DNA of 64,000 nt from Siphonobacter curvatus (GTDB taxonomy: Bacteria > Bacteroidota > Bacteroidia > Cytophagales > Spirosomataceae), in the NCBI RefSeq assembly GCF_002943425.1, contig NZ_PTRA01000001.1, forward strand, positions 1,674,001-1,738,000, read 5' to 3'. The notes under the pieces were generated by a model. That model saw only the letters and a program-made list of their open reading frames with translations, did not search any database and was not told where the DNA came from. Of this stretch, positions 18,708 through 27,252 are shown piece after piece. Each line of letters begins with the position of its first letter. Within the stretch, counting starts at the first letter, position 1. A program made the position numbers and the translations under genes.

Positions 18708-18784
18708 TTTTATGATCGTACGCATCTAATTACGGATTTCAACAGACCTTTGTCTGCTTTCTTTCTTATTTAACCTCTAACGTC

Positions 18785-19537
18785 ATGCGTTCTGCTGTAC
18801 TTCTGCTTTGTTGCGTAGGTTTATTTGCCGCTTTCATTCAACCCAAAACTCCAGCTCCTGTGGATACCCGTCTGTACGAAATGCGGGTCTATTACTCACC
18901 CGAAGGTAAACAGCCCGACCTGATGGCCCGTTTCCGTAATCATACCATGCGGATTTTCGAAAAACACGGCATGACGAACGTGGGTTATTTCGTACCCCAG
19001 CACAAGCCGGATAGCTGTTTGATTTATTTCCTGTCGTACCCGAATCGGGCAGCCCGGGATTCGAGCTGGAAAGCGTTTGGGAGTGATCCGGAATGGAAGA
19101 AGGTCTCTTCCGAGTCTGAGAAAAATGGCCGTATCGTTTCAAAAGTGATCAGTAAGTTTTTCCATACGACTGATTTTTCCCCCCAGCTTCAGATTGATCA
19201 GAAGGGCAATCGGGTGTTCCAATTACGAACCTACAAAACGACGCCCTATAACTTGCCTTTGTTGCTGGCTCGCTTCCGGAATCATACGACTAAACTATTT
19301 GAAAAGCACGGGATGACGAACTTGGTGTACTGGACCGAAGACAATACCGACAACATCCTCATGTACCTGCTTACCCAAAAGAGTAAAGAGGCCGGAGAAG
19401 CGGCTTTTAAAGCTTTTCGGGAGGATCCCGAGTGGGTATCGGTACGAACAGCCTCGGAGAAGCTAGCCAACGGCTCACTGACCGAGTCTGTAACATCGGT
19501 ATACCTCGTCCCAACGGACTTTTCACCTTTGAAATAA
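18785..19537 (+). CDS. Exported double-NIPSNAP domain protein
   Basis: A 250-residue protein with an N-terminal signal peptide (MRSAVLLLCCVGLFAAFI). Two tandem NIPSNAP domains (ferredoxin-like ABM fold) cover about 28-135 and 145-248. The repeats share the block ARFRNHT..(I/L)FEKHGMTN, which shows an internal duplication. Members are common in Bacteroidota with no known reaction; some relatives in this dimeric alpha/beta superfamily are monooxygenases, but no catalytic residue can be named here. It is a single gene flanked by terminators. Confidence 0.9.
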   Translation: MRSAVLLLCCVGLFAAFIQPKTPAPVDTRLYEMRVYYSPEGKQPDLMARFRNHTMRIFEKHGMTNVGYFVPQHKPDSCLIYFLSYPNRAARDSSWKAFGSDPEWKKVSSESEKNGRIVSKVISKFFHTTDFSPQLQIDQKGNRVFQLRTYKTTPYNLPLLLARFRNHTTKLFEKHGMTNLVYWTEDNTDNILMYLLTQKSKEAGEAAFKAFREDPEWVSVRTASEKLANGSLTESVTSVYLVPTDFSPLK

Positions 19538-19557
19538 ACGGCTTAGATCTCCGAAAA

Positions 19558-19591
19558 AAAGAGCGGCTTCCATTTGAGGAAGCCGCTCTTT
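19558..19591. terminator. Bidirectional terminator between convergent genes
   Basis: A perfect 14-bp stem (19558-19571 with 19578-19591), with A run before and T run after, between the convergent NIPSNAP and deacetylase genes. Confidence 0.9.
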
Positions 19592-19592
19592 T

Positions 19593-20579
19593 TTATTCCT
19601 TGATTTGTAAACGACGTTCTTTAATCTCTCGCCAAGTTGTCAATATAATCTGGTTGTCCTCAATGTAGCGTCGGAATTCCGGGTTTAGCATTGCCAGTAA
19701 GTCACCTTTCCGCGTAGGCCCCGAATCCGAGATCCGATTGAATACAACCGTGGGATCGGTACAGTGCATGATAATCATGGTGAGGCCAGGTCGGCAGGAC
19801 TTCAGCAGCTCCACGTATTTCTGCGTTTTGAAAGCTCTCAGATTTTGATCAGAAGGTTGCTGACCAGCGGGTAAATTCCAGCCATACGTATCGCTGAACA
19901 AATCGTCAAGGACGGGTAATTTAGCCGCCCACAGTTTTTGTCCAATGGCTTTAGTCAGGTTAGCATCCAGACTCCGATTAGCATTGATGAGCGTGTTGTG
20001 GCCGCCAGGAAACATGACCGGAATTTTTTCCTCAATTCCCACTTTGATGTAACGTTCTACAAACTTGGGCTGAAACAGCGTACCCATGTGTGAGTCAAGG
20101 TGCGAAGGCTCCAGACCAAAAGCCCGGAACTGGGCAATCTGGGCTCGTATTTCGGCTTCTACCTCGTCGGCCATTGCGTGGCGATCTACTTCTTCCACAC
20201 TCGGATAAAAACATCCCTGGGTGTCGTACAGGCCCGGAGCCTTTTCTTTACCTACCAGCGGTTGCCAGCGATAACCCGCCCATTCGGACGTAAGCGTCAG
20301 GTGTACGCCTACGTCCCAGGTAGGGTTTTGACGGGCCAGATTCATGAAATGCGGTACCCAGCTACAAGGCATCATTACACTCGTGGAATTGGCTACACCT
20401 GTGGTAAGGGCCTTACGAGTACCTTCGTTCGAGTCGTAACTCATTCCGGCGTCATCCACGTGTAAAATGATGACTTTTCGGTCTTTGGGAAATCCGAGTT
20501 TTTCAGCGTAAGTCTGGGCGTGAGTACCTTGATGAAGGCCAATAAGACCTATTGCAAGCAAAAGTGAACGATACAGCAT
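19593..20579 (-). CDS. Exported YdjC/ChbG-family polysaccharide deacetylase-like protein
   Basis: A YdjC/ChbG-family metal-dependent carbohydrate deacetylase. A signal peptide ends near THAQ (residue 22), so unlike E. coli ChbG it is exported. The metal-binding start is ILHVDDAGMS (Asp42/Asp43), followed by VGVHLTLTSEW and LDSHMGTLFQP, whose His residues complete the metal site. The late MIIMHCTDP block is also family-like. Length 328 is slightly above the cytosolic members. It may act on amino-sugar oligosaccharides; the specific sugar is unknown. Confidence 0.9.
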   Translation of the reverse strand: MLYRSLLLAIGLIGLHQGTHAQTYAEKLGFPKDRKVIILHVDDAGMSYDSNEGTRKALTTGVANSTSVMMPCSWVPHFMNLARQNPTWDVGVHLTLTSEWAGYRWQPLVGKEKAPGLYDTQGCFYPSVEEVDRHAMADEVEAEIRAQIAQFRAFGLEPSHLDSHMGTLFQPKFVERYIKVGIEEKIPVMFPGGHNTLINANRSLDANLTKAIGQKLWAAKLPVLDDLFSDTYGWNLPAGQQPSDQNLRAFKTQKYVELLKSCRPGLTMIIMHCTDPTVVFNRISDSGPTRKGDLLAMLNPEFRRYIEDNQIILTTWREIKERRLQIKE

Positions 20580-20644
20580 AGCAGGAGAGAGGTGAAAAGA
20601 GAAGCCTGAATTGATCCGTTAAGTTAAGCATCCTTTAAAAACAA

Positions 20645-20675
20645 AAAAGCCGGTAACCCTTAGGCACCGGCTTTT
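20645..20675 (-). terminator. Terminator of the DUF4290-murA operon
   Basis: A 10-bp stem (20645-20654 with 20666-20675) with an 11-nt loop; on the minus strand it is followed by a T run and lies just past the murA stop. Confidence 0.8.
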
Positions 20676-20690
20676 ATTACCATTCGTTGA

Positions 20691-21998
20691 TTACAGACGT
20701 ATAATTTCTGCACCGATGGCATTCAGTCGCGTATCAATGTGCTGATAGCCACGATCAATCTGCTCAATGTTATCGATAATGGAAACGCCGTTGGCTGACA
20801 TCGCCGCAATGAGCAGTGATACACCCGCCCGAATATCTGGTGAAGTCATACGGATACCGCGTAACTGAATATGCCGATTCATACCCACGACCGTAGCCCG
20901 GTGGGGGTCGCAGAGAATGATTTGAGCCCCCATTTCAATGAGTTTGTCCACAAAGAACAGGCGGCTCTCGAACATTTTCTGGTGAATGAGTACCGTTCCT
21001 TTTGCTTGGATGGCCGTTACGAGCACAATACTCAGCAAGTCGGGCGTGAAGCCGGGCCAGGGGGCATCGGCTACCGTTAGCATGGAACCATCGATGAAGG
21101 TTTCAATCTCGTAATGATCCTGAGCGGGTACGAAAATATCGTCACCGCGAATTTCCAGTTTGATACCCAGCTTCTGAAATACGGCCGGAATAACTCCCAG
21201 ATCAGGTACGGAGCAATTCTTGATAGTCAGCTCCGACTGCGTCATGGCAGCCATCCCAATAAAGGAGCCGATTTCAATCATGTCTGGTAACATCGTGTGT
21301 TCCGTACCATTCAGTTCGGATACACCTTCGATGGTTAACAGGTTAGAACCGATGCCGGAGATGTTCGCACCCATGCGTACCAGCATTTTGCATAACTGCT
21401 GTAAATACGGCTCACAGGCGGCATTGTAAATCGTGGTGGTGCCTTCTGCCAGTACGGCAGCCATCAGAACGTTGGCCGTACCCGTAACAGACGCTTCGTC
21501 CAGCAGCATGTACGTACCCTTGAGGTTGGAGGCATCCACTTTATAGAAACCGCCGTCTTCGGGGTCAAAGTCGAATTTCGCACCCAGGCGTTCGAAACCC
21601 AGGAAGTGCGTATCCAGGCGACGGCGGCCGATCTTATCACCACCGGGCCGGGGAATTCTTCCTTTTTTGAAACGAGCCAGCAGCGGTCCGAGCATCATCA
21701 CGGAACCCCGCAGCGAGGCTGCTTTGGTTTTGTAAGATTCCGTTTCGAGGTACGACAGATTAACATCGTCGGCCTGAAAGCGTACGGACGTTTCACTCAG
21801 GTGCGTAAGCTTCACACCCATATCACCCAGGAGGTCAATCAGGGCGATGACATCACGAATGGCGGGGATATTGTGAATCGTGACGGGTTCTTTCGTGAGG
21901 AGTACCGCACAGATAATCTGAAGTGCTTCGTTTTTTGCACCCTGCGGGATGATCTCGCCCTGCAGTTTTTTTCCTCCTGTTACTTTAAATGAAGCCAT
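20691..21998 (-). CDS. murA: UDP-N-acetylglucosamine 1-carboxyvinyltransferase (Asp-type active site)
   Basis: MurA transfers enolpyruvate from PEP to UDP-GlcNAc, the first committed step of peptidoglycan synthesis in the cytosol. Lys22/Asn23 in GAKNEAL are the conserved substrate-binding pair. The active-site loop reads RPGGDKIGRRRLDTH, so Asp121 occupies the position of E. coli Cys115, the residue alkylated by fosfomycin. Length 435 is standard. It lies 82 bp downstream of the DUF4290 gene on the same strand and probably forms an operon with it. Confidence 0.97.
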   Translation of the reverse strand: MASFKVTGGKKLQGEIIPQGAKNEALQIICAVLLTKEPVTIHNIPAIRDVIALIDLLGDMGVKLTHLSETSVRFQADDVNLSYLETESYKTKAASLRGSVMMLGPLLARFKKGRIPRPGGDKIGRRRLDTHFLGFERLGAKFDFDPEDGGFYKVDASNLKGTYMLLDEASVTGTANVLMAAVLAEGTTTIYNAACEPYLQQLCKMLVRMGANISGIGSNLLTIEGVSELNGTEHTMLPDMIEIGSFIGMAAMTQSELTIKNCSVPDLGVIPAVFQKLGIKLEIRGDDIFVPAQDHYEIETFIDGSMLTVADAPWPGFTPDLLSIVLVTAIQAKGTVLIHQKMFESRLFFVDKLIEMGAQIILCDPHRATVVGMNRHIQLRGIRMTSPDIRAGVSLLIAAMSANGVSIIDNIEQIDRGYQHIDTRLNAIGAEIIRL

Positions 21999-22080
21999 TA
22001 GCTGATGAACCGTTTATGGGGTGAACAGTCTCAGGCAAAAGGCTACGTACAGCCCTCGCTGAGGAACGGTATCCTATAAA

Positions 22081-22830
22081 CTATTTTTTGCGGTTATTAC
22101 GATTGAAGTGACTGTTGTTGTTATTGCGATTGTTGCTCGGCGGTCCGTTGCGGCGTTGGAACGACGAAGAGCGTTCATTCCGCTCATTTCGATCTGGCCG
22201 TTCGCTTCGCTCGTTGCGATGCGGACGGTTGTGCGGCGTATGCGAGTAGGAGTGGTGATGACCGCCACCGCTGTTACCGCCGCCCGTATTACTTGAGTAC
22301 CGGTCGCGGGGAGCAATGTCTAAGTAGCCTTCTTTTTTGATACGCTCAATTTCGGCGTTCAGGCCGCCTTTAGAGATGATACGCAGGTGTTCCCATACCG
22401 TTGAATCGTCGGCATTGTCCTTGTTCCAGGCCGTATAGAAACTCTTCATCATTTTGGCGATGTAACTGGCGAAAGCCCAACGCTCGTACTCATTTGTCAG
22501 CGAAATGGCTTTTTCAACCATCACTTCCAGGTTACGGCCGTAATGACGGAATTGTAAGTTATGCGTATTGTAAGGAACTCGATTCGGTTTCTTGCCAATC
22601 GCCTCGGGCGATGGCGGTGGGAATGGACTGTCTACGTCCAAGCGGAAACCCGACATGATGTACAAGTCGTCCCAAAGTTTATTGGTGTAATCCTGCCCTT
22701 CTTTCATGTTCGGGTGGATTTGTCGCATCAGCTCAATAAGAACGTAAGCTTGTTTGGTGCGTTTCTCCCGTTCCTGAATCGTTACGAGATAGTCCACCAG
22801 TTTTTGGATATTACTTCCGTATTCTTTCAA
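22081..22830 (-). CDS. DUF4290 protein with disordered Arg/Asn/His-rich tail
   Basis: A DUF4290 protein, a family specific to Bacteroidota and often found next to murA, as here. Residues 1 to about 175 are the conserved helical domain (YGSNIQKLVDYLVTI, RQIHPNMKEGQDYTNKLWDDL, NTHNLQFRHYGRNLE, ISLTNEYERWAFASYIAKMMK). The last about 60 residues are a low-complexity tail of Arg, Asn, His, Ser and Gly, likely disordered and basic. The start appears to be TTG at 22828-22830: an in-frame stop lies a few codons upstream and the next ATG is at residue 35, inside the conserved domain. Function is unknown. Confidence 0.88.
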   Translation of the reverse strand: MKEYGSNIQKLVDYLVTIQEREKRTKQAYVLIELMRQIHPNMKEGQDYTNKLWDDLYIMSGFRLDVDSPFPPPSPEAIGKKPNRVPYNTHNLQFRHYGRNLEVMVEKAISLTNEYERWAFASYIAKMMKSFYTAWNKDNADDSTVWEHLRIISKGGLNAEIERIKKEGYLDIAPRDRYSSNTGGGNSGGGHHHSYSHTPHNRPHRNERSERPDRNERNERSSSFQRRNGPPSNNRNNNNSHFNRNNRKK

Positions 22831-22946
22831 TCGAATGTGTTTTTTTCAGTGGACGAGATAAATGGGTTGTAGAATTTGGTAATGCCCTGACCAAGCGTCT
22901 GGCGTAACCGAGCGAAGAGTCAACCCAAGGTACTCGTGAAGTTTTG

Positions 22947-22976
22947 CAAATGTAAAAAGAAGGATACAAGTTCCAA
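22947..22976 (-). promoter_or_regulatory. Promoter of the DUF4290-murA operon
   Basis: On the minus strand TTG (22976-22974), a 19-nt spacer and TACATTTG (22954-22947) match the Bacteroidota TTG-N19-21-TAnnTTTG promoter closely. The predicted leader before the TTG start codon is about 110 nt. Confidence 0.65.
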
Positions 22977-23307
22977 GGCTATTTCGGCTCTGAAACGGTA
23001 AAATAATTCTGCTTCGAAAGCAGGGAAACCCCAATGCCTAGTATCCCAAAATCAATGTAGCGTTTTTGAGTAACTAACGTACAGTTTACTAATGAAAAGA
23101 CTTTATAGCCTGATAACACTTTACGCAGTTAATTCATTTCAAACGTATTTAAAAAACTATACGAGCTGAACGACCTTACGCAGGGTACCAAACGTCAGTA
23201 GTAATACACTACTCAAAAATAAATAGTATTTCATTACCGTTCATGGACTATTTCAATGGATTCTTACCAGGCATTCGCCATTAATCCTTTTAGAAACTAC
23301 AGACTTT

Positions 23308-23315
23308 TAATTTTG
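23308..23315 (+). promoter_or_regulatory. Candidate -7 box for the SPFH-Arc pair
   Basis: TAATTTTG matches the -7 consensus and lies 46 nt upstream of the SPFH ATG. No exact -33 TTG is present at the expected distance. Confidence 0.5.
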
Positions 23316-23361
23316 CAAAATAGATGCTAGTGTTGTAATATCATTTTAATATCAATTTACT

Positions 23362-24210
23362 ATGGAAGAAAAAATTATACGACCGTTGTCCGGGGCGATC
23401 ATGGCTCTGGTAGTACTGCTCCTGGTAGGGGCATTTCTGGTATTCATGCGAACGAATGAGGTCCTGGGGATTGGGGCTTTGATTCTGGCGGTTCTCCTGT
23501 CGCCGGGGTTCTTCATCGTGAATCCTAATGAGGCGAAGCTGCTGGTTTTGTTTGGGAATTACGTAGGTACAGTCAAGGAATCAGGCTTTAAATGGTCGAA
23601 TCCACTGTACACAAAAATTAAGATTTCGCTACGGGCTCGTAGTTTGGAAGGCGATAAAATCAAAGTAAACGACCATCTGGGTAATCCGATTGTAATCGGA
23701 GCAGTAGTCGTTTGGCAGGTGGCAAACGCAGTACAGGCTAAGTTCGAAGTCGAGAATTACGAACAGTACGTAAAATTGCAAAGCGATACAGCCCTGCGTC
23801 ATTTGGCGGGTAGTTACGCGTACGACCATTTCGACGAAGACCAACAGGATATTACGCTGCGTTCAGGAGGTGATTTAATCAACGAAAAACTGGAAGCTGA
23901 ACTCCGTGAACGGCTGGCCCGGGCGGGCGTACGGGTACTGGAAGCCCGCATTACGCACCTGGCTTATGCCGAAGAGATTGCCCACGCCATGTTACAGCGG
24001 CAGCAGGCAACGGCGATGGTTGCTGCCCGTACGAAAATTGTGGAAGGTGCCGTAGGAATGGTAGATTTGGCCCTGAAACGCCTGACCGAAGATCAGATCG
24101 TGATGCTCGATGAAGAGAAAAAAGCCGCCATGGTCAGCAATTTGCTGGTGGTGTTGTGCTCGGACAAGTCGGCAAATCCAGTGATCAATGCGGGTACCTT
24201 GTATCATTAA
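23362..24210 (+). CDS. SPFH/Band 7 domain membrane protein
   Basis: An SPFH (stomatin/prohibitin/flotillin) protein of 282 residues. Two hydrophobic segments at about 13-30 and 35-52 anchor it in the inner membrane; the SPFH domain follows (GNYVGTVKESGFKWSNPLYT, HLGNPIVIGAVVVWQVANA) and a helical region with AEEIAHAMLQRQQATAMVAARTKIVEG, in parts, is the typical oligomerising stretch. Such proteins form membrane microdomain scaffolds. A small Arc-type DNA-binding protein gene follows 49 bp downstream, an arrangement seen in several phyla, whose meaning is unknown. Confidence 0.93.
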   Translation: MEEKIIRPLSGAIMALVVLLLVGAFLVFMRTNEVLGIGALILAVLLSPGFFIVNPNEAKLLVLFGNYVGTVKESGFKWSNPLYTKIKISLRARSLEGDKIKVNDHLGNPIVIGAVVVWQVANAVQAKFEVENYEQYVKLQSDTALRHLAGSYAYDHFDEDQQDITLRSGGDLINEKLEAELRERLARAGVRVLEARITHLAYAEEIAHAMLQRQQATAMVAARTKIVEGAVGMVDLALKRLTEDQIVMLDEEKKAAMVSNLLVVLCSDKSANPVINAGTLYH

Positions 24211-24259
24211 TGCGAGAAGCATTGGAGGCAAGTAGGGTAGGTTTTCCCAGAATGATAAC

Positions 24260-24445
24260 ATGGCAAAAGAAAAAGAAGCGAAGAAAGCATTTGTACTCCG
24301 AATGGCTCCGAATGAACTGGAGGCTCTACAACGCTGGGCCGACGATGAATTTCGCAGTCTGAACGGACAAATTGAATACTTACTGCATGAGGCTCTGAAA
24401 GCTAAAAATCGCCTTCCTAAAGAAAAAGGGGAGAAGAAAGACTAA
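24260..24445 (+). CDS. Arc-type ribbon-helix-helix DNA-binding protein
   Basis: A 61-residue basic protein with a single ribbon-helix-helix fold: the beta strand KAFVLRM at residues 9-15, then helices PNELEALQRWADDE and NGQIEYLLHEALK. RHH proteins dimerise and insert the paired strand into the DNA major groove. It is paired with the SPFH gene and is probably co-transcribed. It is not a recognisable antitoxin of a known toxin family, because the partner is a membrane scaffold protein. The target operator is unknown; the shared upstream region is the first place to look for autoregulation. Confidence 0.9.
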   Translation: MAKEKEAKKAFVLRMAPNELEALQRWADDEFRSLNGQIEYLLHEALKAKNRLPKEKGEKKD

Positions 24446-24513
24446 GGGGTACCAGCGTTGAATAGCCATCAAAAAGAAGGTTCAACGCTTGATTTCATGC
24501 TTTATAACTGCAT

Positions 24514-24551
24514 AAAAAGACCCGAAAGGTAAATCCTTTTCGGGTCTTTTT
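24514..24551 (+). terminator. Terminator after the SPFH-Arc pair
   Basis: An A-flanked stem built on GACCCG/CGGGTC with a one-base bulge, followed by five T residues. Confidence 0.8.
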
Positions 24552-24608
24552 GCTGAGTGAATGTATACCTTTAGCACGATGTACTCAAGGTTCATCGTGC
24601 TTTAGCTA

Positions 24609-26243
24609 CTAATTTTCCGGCAGTACTTTGCTTTTTACGTAGAAATTAGGATCTAGGGAAAGAGAGGTGGCGTTCTTTACTTTTAGCTGTTGCCAGTTCG
24701 TAGTGGGCTTCAGTAAGGTGTCCGTTTCGCCGAGTTTCACCTTTACGGGCATGTCAAAACCGGCTACGCAATCTTCCCATCGGTACTCTAATTGGCGGTC
24801 TTTCATGCGGTACACCAGCGTGGGAACCCGAATGTCGCGGAGGTACTGATCAAACACTTTGGTTAAATTCAAACCCAATGATTGACCCACAAACGCTTCC
24901 ACCTGGGCACCCGTTACGGTTTTGTGGTAAAATGTTTTATTCAGGCCCAGCAACATCTGATGCCAGCGTTCATCGTTGTTGACGATCTGACGAATCGTGT
25001 GTAGCAGGCTTCCTCCCTTGTAGTACATGTCGCCCGAACCGGAATGGTTTACGTTATACGTACCTACGACCGGCTTATCATTTCGGATGAGTTTTCGGCA
25101 GCCAATGATGTAGGCGGCGGCGGCTTCTTTTCCGTGATAATATTCAATAAAGAGTGATTCAGAGTAGTTGGTAAAACTTTCATGAATCCACATATCGGCT
25201 ACGTCGTAATTGGTGATGCTATTGGCAAACCACTCGTGTCCCGACTCGTGAACGATGATGAAGTCCCACTTGGAACCCCAGCCCGTACCCGACAAATCGC
25301 GACCTAGGTAACCATTCTTAAAACCATTTCCGTACGTGACCGAACTCTGGTGTTCCATACCCAGGTACGGTACTTCTACGAGTTTATACCCGTCTTCGTA
25401 AAAAGGATAAGGACCAAACCAGTATTCAAAGGCTTTCAGCATGAGTGGAACCTGCTGAAATTGCTTTTTAGCGGCCTCTAAATGTTCGGGTAACACGTAA
25501 AAGTTCAGAGCCAGAGGACCTTTCAAACCCTGGTACGTATCGGACCAATGGCTGTAATTAGCCACATTCAAATTAACACCGTAGTTGTTAATGGGATTAA
25601 CGACGGCCCATTCGAAGGTGCGGGTATGATCAGGGTTATCGACTACTCGTCTTAACCGACCATTCGAAACATCCATCAAAGGCTGAGGAACCGTGATGTT
25701 AATGTTCATACTATCCGGTTCATCGTAGGGGTGATCTTTGTTGGGCCACCACGAACTGGCTCCCAATCCCTGACAAGCCGTCGCAATGTACGGCTGACCG
25801 GCTTTGTCTTTCGAAAAAACGAAACCACCATCCCAGGGTGCATTACGGGCTACCCGGGGCTTCCCTTCGTAATAGACCGTAATGGATTCCGTACGATTGG
25901 CCACCTGCGGCTTGGTTAATTCAATAAAGTAAGCATCACCATCCTGACGGCAGGAGAGGGGTTTTCCGTCTTGTTCGACCCGAGTAATGGTCATCGCCCG
26001 CTGAAGGTCAATTTGCAGTATCTGAGCGGGTTTCAGTACCCGATAAAAAACTTGATTACTGCCCTTGATGGAGCTATCGGCAGGATTGAAACGAACGTCT
26101 AATCGGTAAAAATTAAGGTCCCACCAGGAACGTTCAGGGGTGACGGTACCACGAAGGGTATCATTGCGGGTAAACTGATAGGTTTGGGCATGGGCTGGAT
26201 ACATAAACCCCAGAAGCAACAAGGTAAATAAGGTAATTCGCAT
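24609..26243 (-). CDS. Exported M1 family zinc metallopeptidase
   Basis: An M1 (gluzincin) aminopeptidase with a signal peptide (to about AHAQ, residue 20). An N-terminal beta-saddle domain is followed by the thermolysin-like catalytic domain: the zinc site is HESGH with His332, His336 and Glu355 (IHESF), Glu333 is the general base, and YLGMEHQSSVTYG stands in for the GAMEN exopeptidase block. Length 544 is short for M1 enzymes and lacks the large C-terminal HEAT domain, like other compact Bacteroidota members. It likely degrades peptides in the periplasm or outside the cell. Confidence 0.95.
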   Translation of the reverse strand: MRITLFTLLLLGFMYPAHAQTYQFTRNDTLRGTVTPERSWWDLNFYRLDVRFNPADSSIKGSNQVFYRVLKPAQILQIDLQRAMTITRVEQDGKPLSCRQDGDAYFIELTKPQVANRTESITVYYEGKPRVARNAPWDGGFVFSKDKAGQPYIATACQGLGASSWWPNKDHPYDEPDSMNINITVPQPLMDVSNGRLRRVVDNPDHTRTFEWAVVNPINNYGVNLNVANYSHWSDTYQGLKGPLALNFYVLPEHLEAAKKQFQQVPLMLKAFEYWFGPYPFYEDGYKLVEVPYLGMEHQSSVTYGNGFKNGYLGRDLSGTGWGSKWDFIIVHESGHEWFANSITNYDVADMWIHESFTNYSESLFIEYYHGKEAAAAYIIGCRKLIRNDKPVVGTYNVNHSGSGDMYYKGGSLLHTIRQIVNNDERWHQMLLGLNKTFYHKTVTGAQVEAFVGQSLGLNLTKVFDQYLRDIRVPTLVYRMKDRQLEYRWEDCVAGFDMPVKVKLGETDTLLKPTTNWQQLKVKNATSLSLDPNFYVKSKVLPEN

Positions 26244-26392
26244 AAAAATTTACAAAGCGTATAGCGTATTGGGTAAGGGAATAAGAAGCAATTTACTCGA
26301 AAGATAAGGCCGTAACAAGCAAAATAGATAGAGAGTAATGCATAATTAGTATAACGTAGCGTCGGTAAGCCTATAACGTTAAAGTATAAAAA

Positions 26393-26435
26393 TGAGATAC
26401 ATAAATTTCTAGCAATTAAAAATTTATGTATCTCA
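26393..26435 (-). terminator. Perfect 16-bp AT-rich hairpin after DUF1080 gene
   Basis: Arms 26393-26408 and 26420-26435 pair perfectly with an 11-nt loop. On the minus strand the hairpin is followed directly by TTTTT, about 20 nt past the DUF1080 stop. Confidence 0.7.
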
Positions 26436-26456
26436 GTAACTGGACTTAAACAGCTA

Positions 26457-27083
26457 TCAGTCGGGTAAACGACGTACTTGAATATCTTTAAAATATACTA
26501 CACTCTTCGGATCATGGCCCTGTAAGGCAAACGTCCCCGAACTAATCACCCGGCCTTTCATGTCGGCGGGGCGATCGGCATTATCGGGCTCGGTATAATC
26601 AACGACAGTTTTATCATTAATCTTGATGGTCACGTGTTTGCCCTGTACGGTAATTTGTTCCGTGTACCACTCCCCATCTTTGACGTACACTTCCTTCACA
26701 TCCTGTACATTGTACAAACTACCCGTGCGTTTCCAATCGGTGTGTGAATTGTTGACCTGCACTTCGTATCCTTTAGCTGGCCAGCCCGATTCCTGATACT
26801 CCGTATGAAAGTAGATACCGGAATTGGAACCCGGCATCGTTTTTACTTTGGCTTTGAATTCAAAATTTTTAAAGGGTTGTTCAGGACCTTCGTAGAAAAG
26901 GTGAGCTACCGGACCAGCTACTTTGATGGTACCGTCTTCCACGTGAAAGGTTTCAGCGTTTTTGCCGACTTTCCAGCCATTAAGGGTCTTGCCATCAAAT
27001 AATGAAATCCATTTGGGTTTGGGAGGCGTAAAGGCCGTACTTAGGCCGACGAGTACCGCCAGGCCTAGCAGTTGTTTCTTCAT
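26457..27083 (-). CDS. Exported DUF1080 (3-keto-disaccharide hydrolase fold) protein
   Basis: A 208-residue protein with a signal peptide (MKKQLLGLAVLVGLSTAFT) and a single DUF1080 domain, a concanavalin-like beta-sandwich. WISLFDGKTLNGWK is the classic start; NSGIYFHTEYQESGWPAKGYEVQVNN and GTFALQGHDPKSVVYFKDI-type segments are also typical. The family has been named 3-keto-disaccharide hydrolase after characterised members that cleave 3-ketoglucosides; activity here is inferred only. It is a single transcription unit ended by a strong hairpin. Confidence 0.92.
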   Translation of the reverse strand: MKKQLLGLAVLVGLSTAFTPPKPKWISLFDGKTLNGWKVGKNAETFHVEDGTIKVAGPVAHLFYEGPEQPFKNFEFKAKVKTMPGSNSGIYFHTEYQESGWPAKGYEVQVNNSHTDWKRTGSLYNVQDVKEVYVKDGEWYTEQITVQGKHVTIKINDKTVVDYTEPDNADRPADMKGRVISSGTFALQGHDPKSVVYFKDIQVRRLPD

Positions 27084-27252
27084 ACGGTTACGAAAGAAAA
27101 ATAGAGGTTTAAGAACTTAGAACTGTAAAGCTACTCGATTGTTGAAACAAACGGATGCTTTACCTACGTAAAACCAATGCCGATTGTCTGAATAGCTAGC
27201 AAATACTGGCATACATTATTTACACTATTGGTACAAAACGATTAAACAACCT

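Larger units (their letters stand above)
22831..23361. other. Divergent intergenic region with two promoters
   Basis: This 531-bp region lies between the DUF4290 gene (minus) and the SPFH gene (plus). It carries the two promoter candidates listed separately. The middle part is AT-rich, with no open frame of useful length and no RNA gene that I can recognise. Confidence 0.55.

Noticed and set aside
22108-22296. Frames on both strands over the end of the DUF4290 gene
   Set aside because: They arise from the low-complexity Arg/Asn codon repeats of the DUF4290 tail.
24573-24601. Second hairpin (9-bp stem) downstream of the M1 peptidase gene
   Set aside because: It lacks a T tract on the relevant strand and has an 11-nt loop; kept out of the feature list as weak, though it may be the 3' end of that gene.
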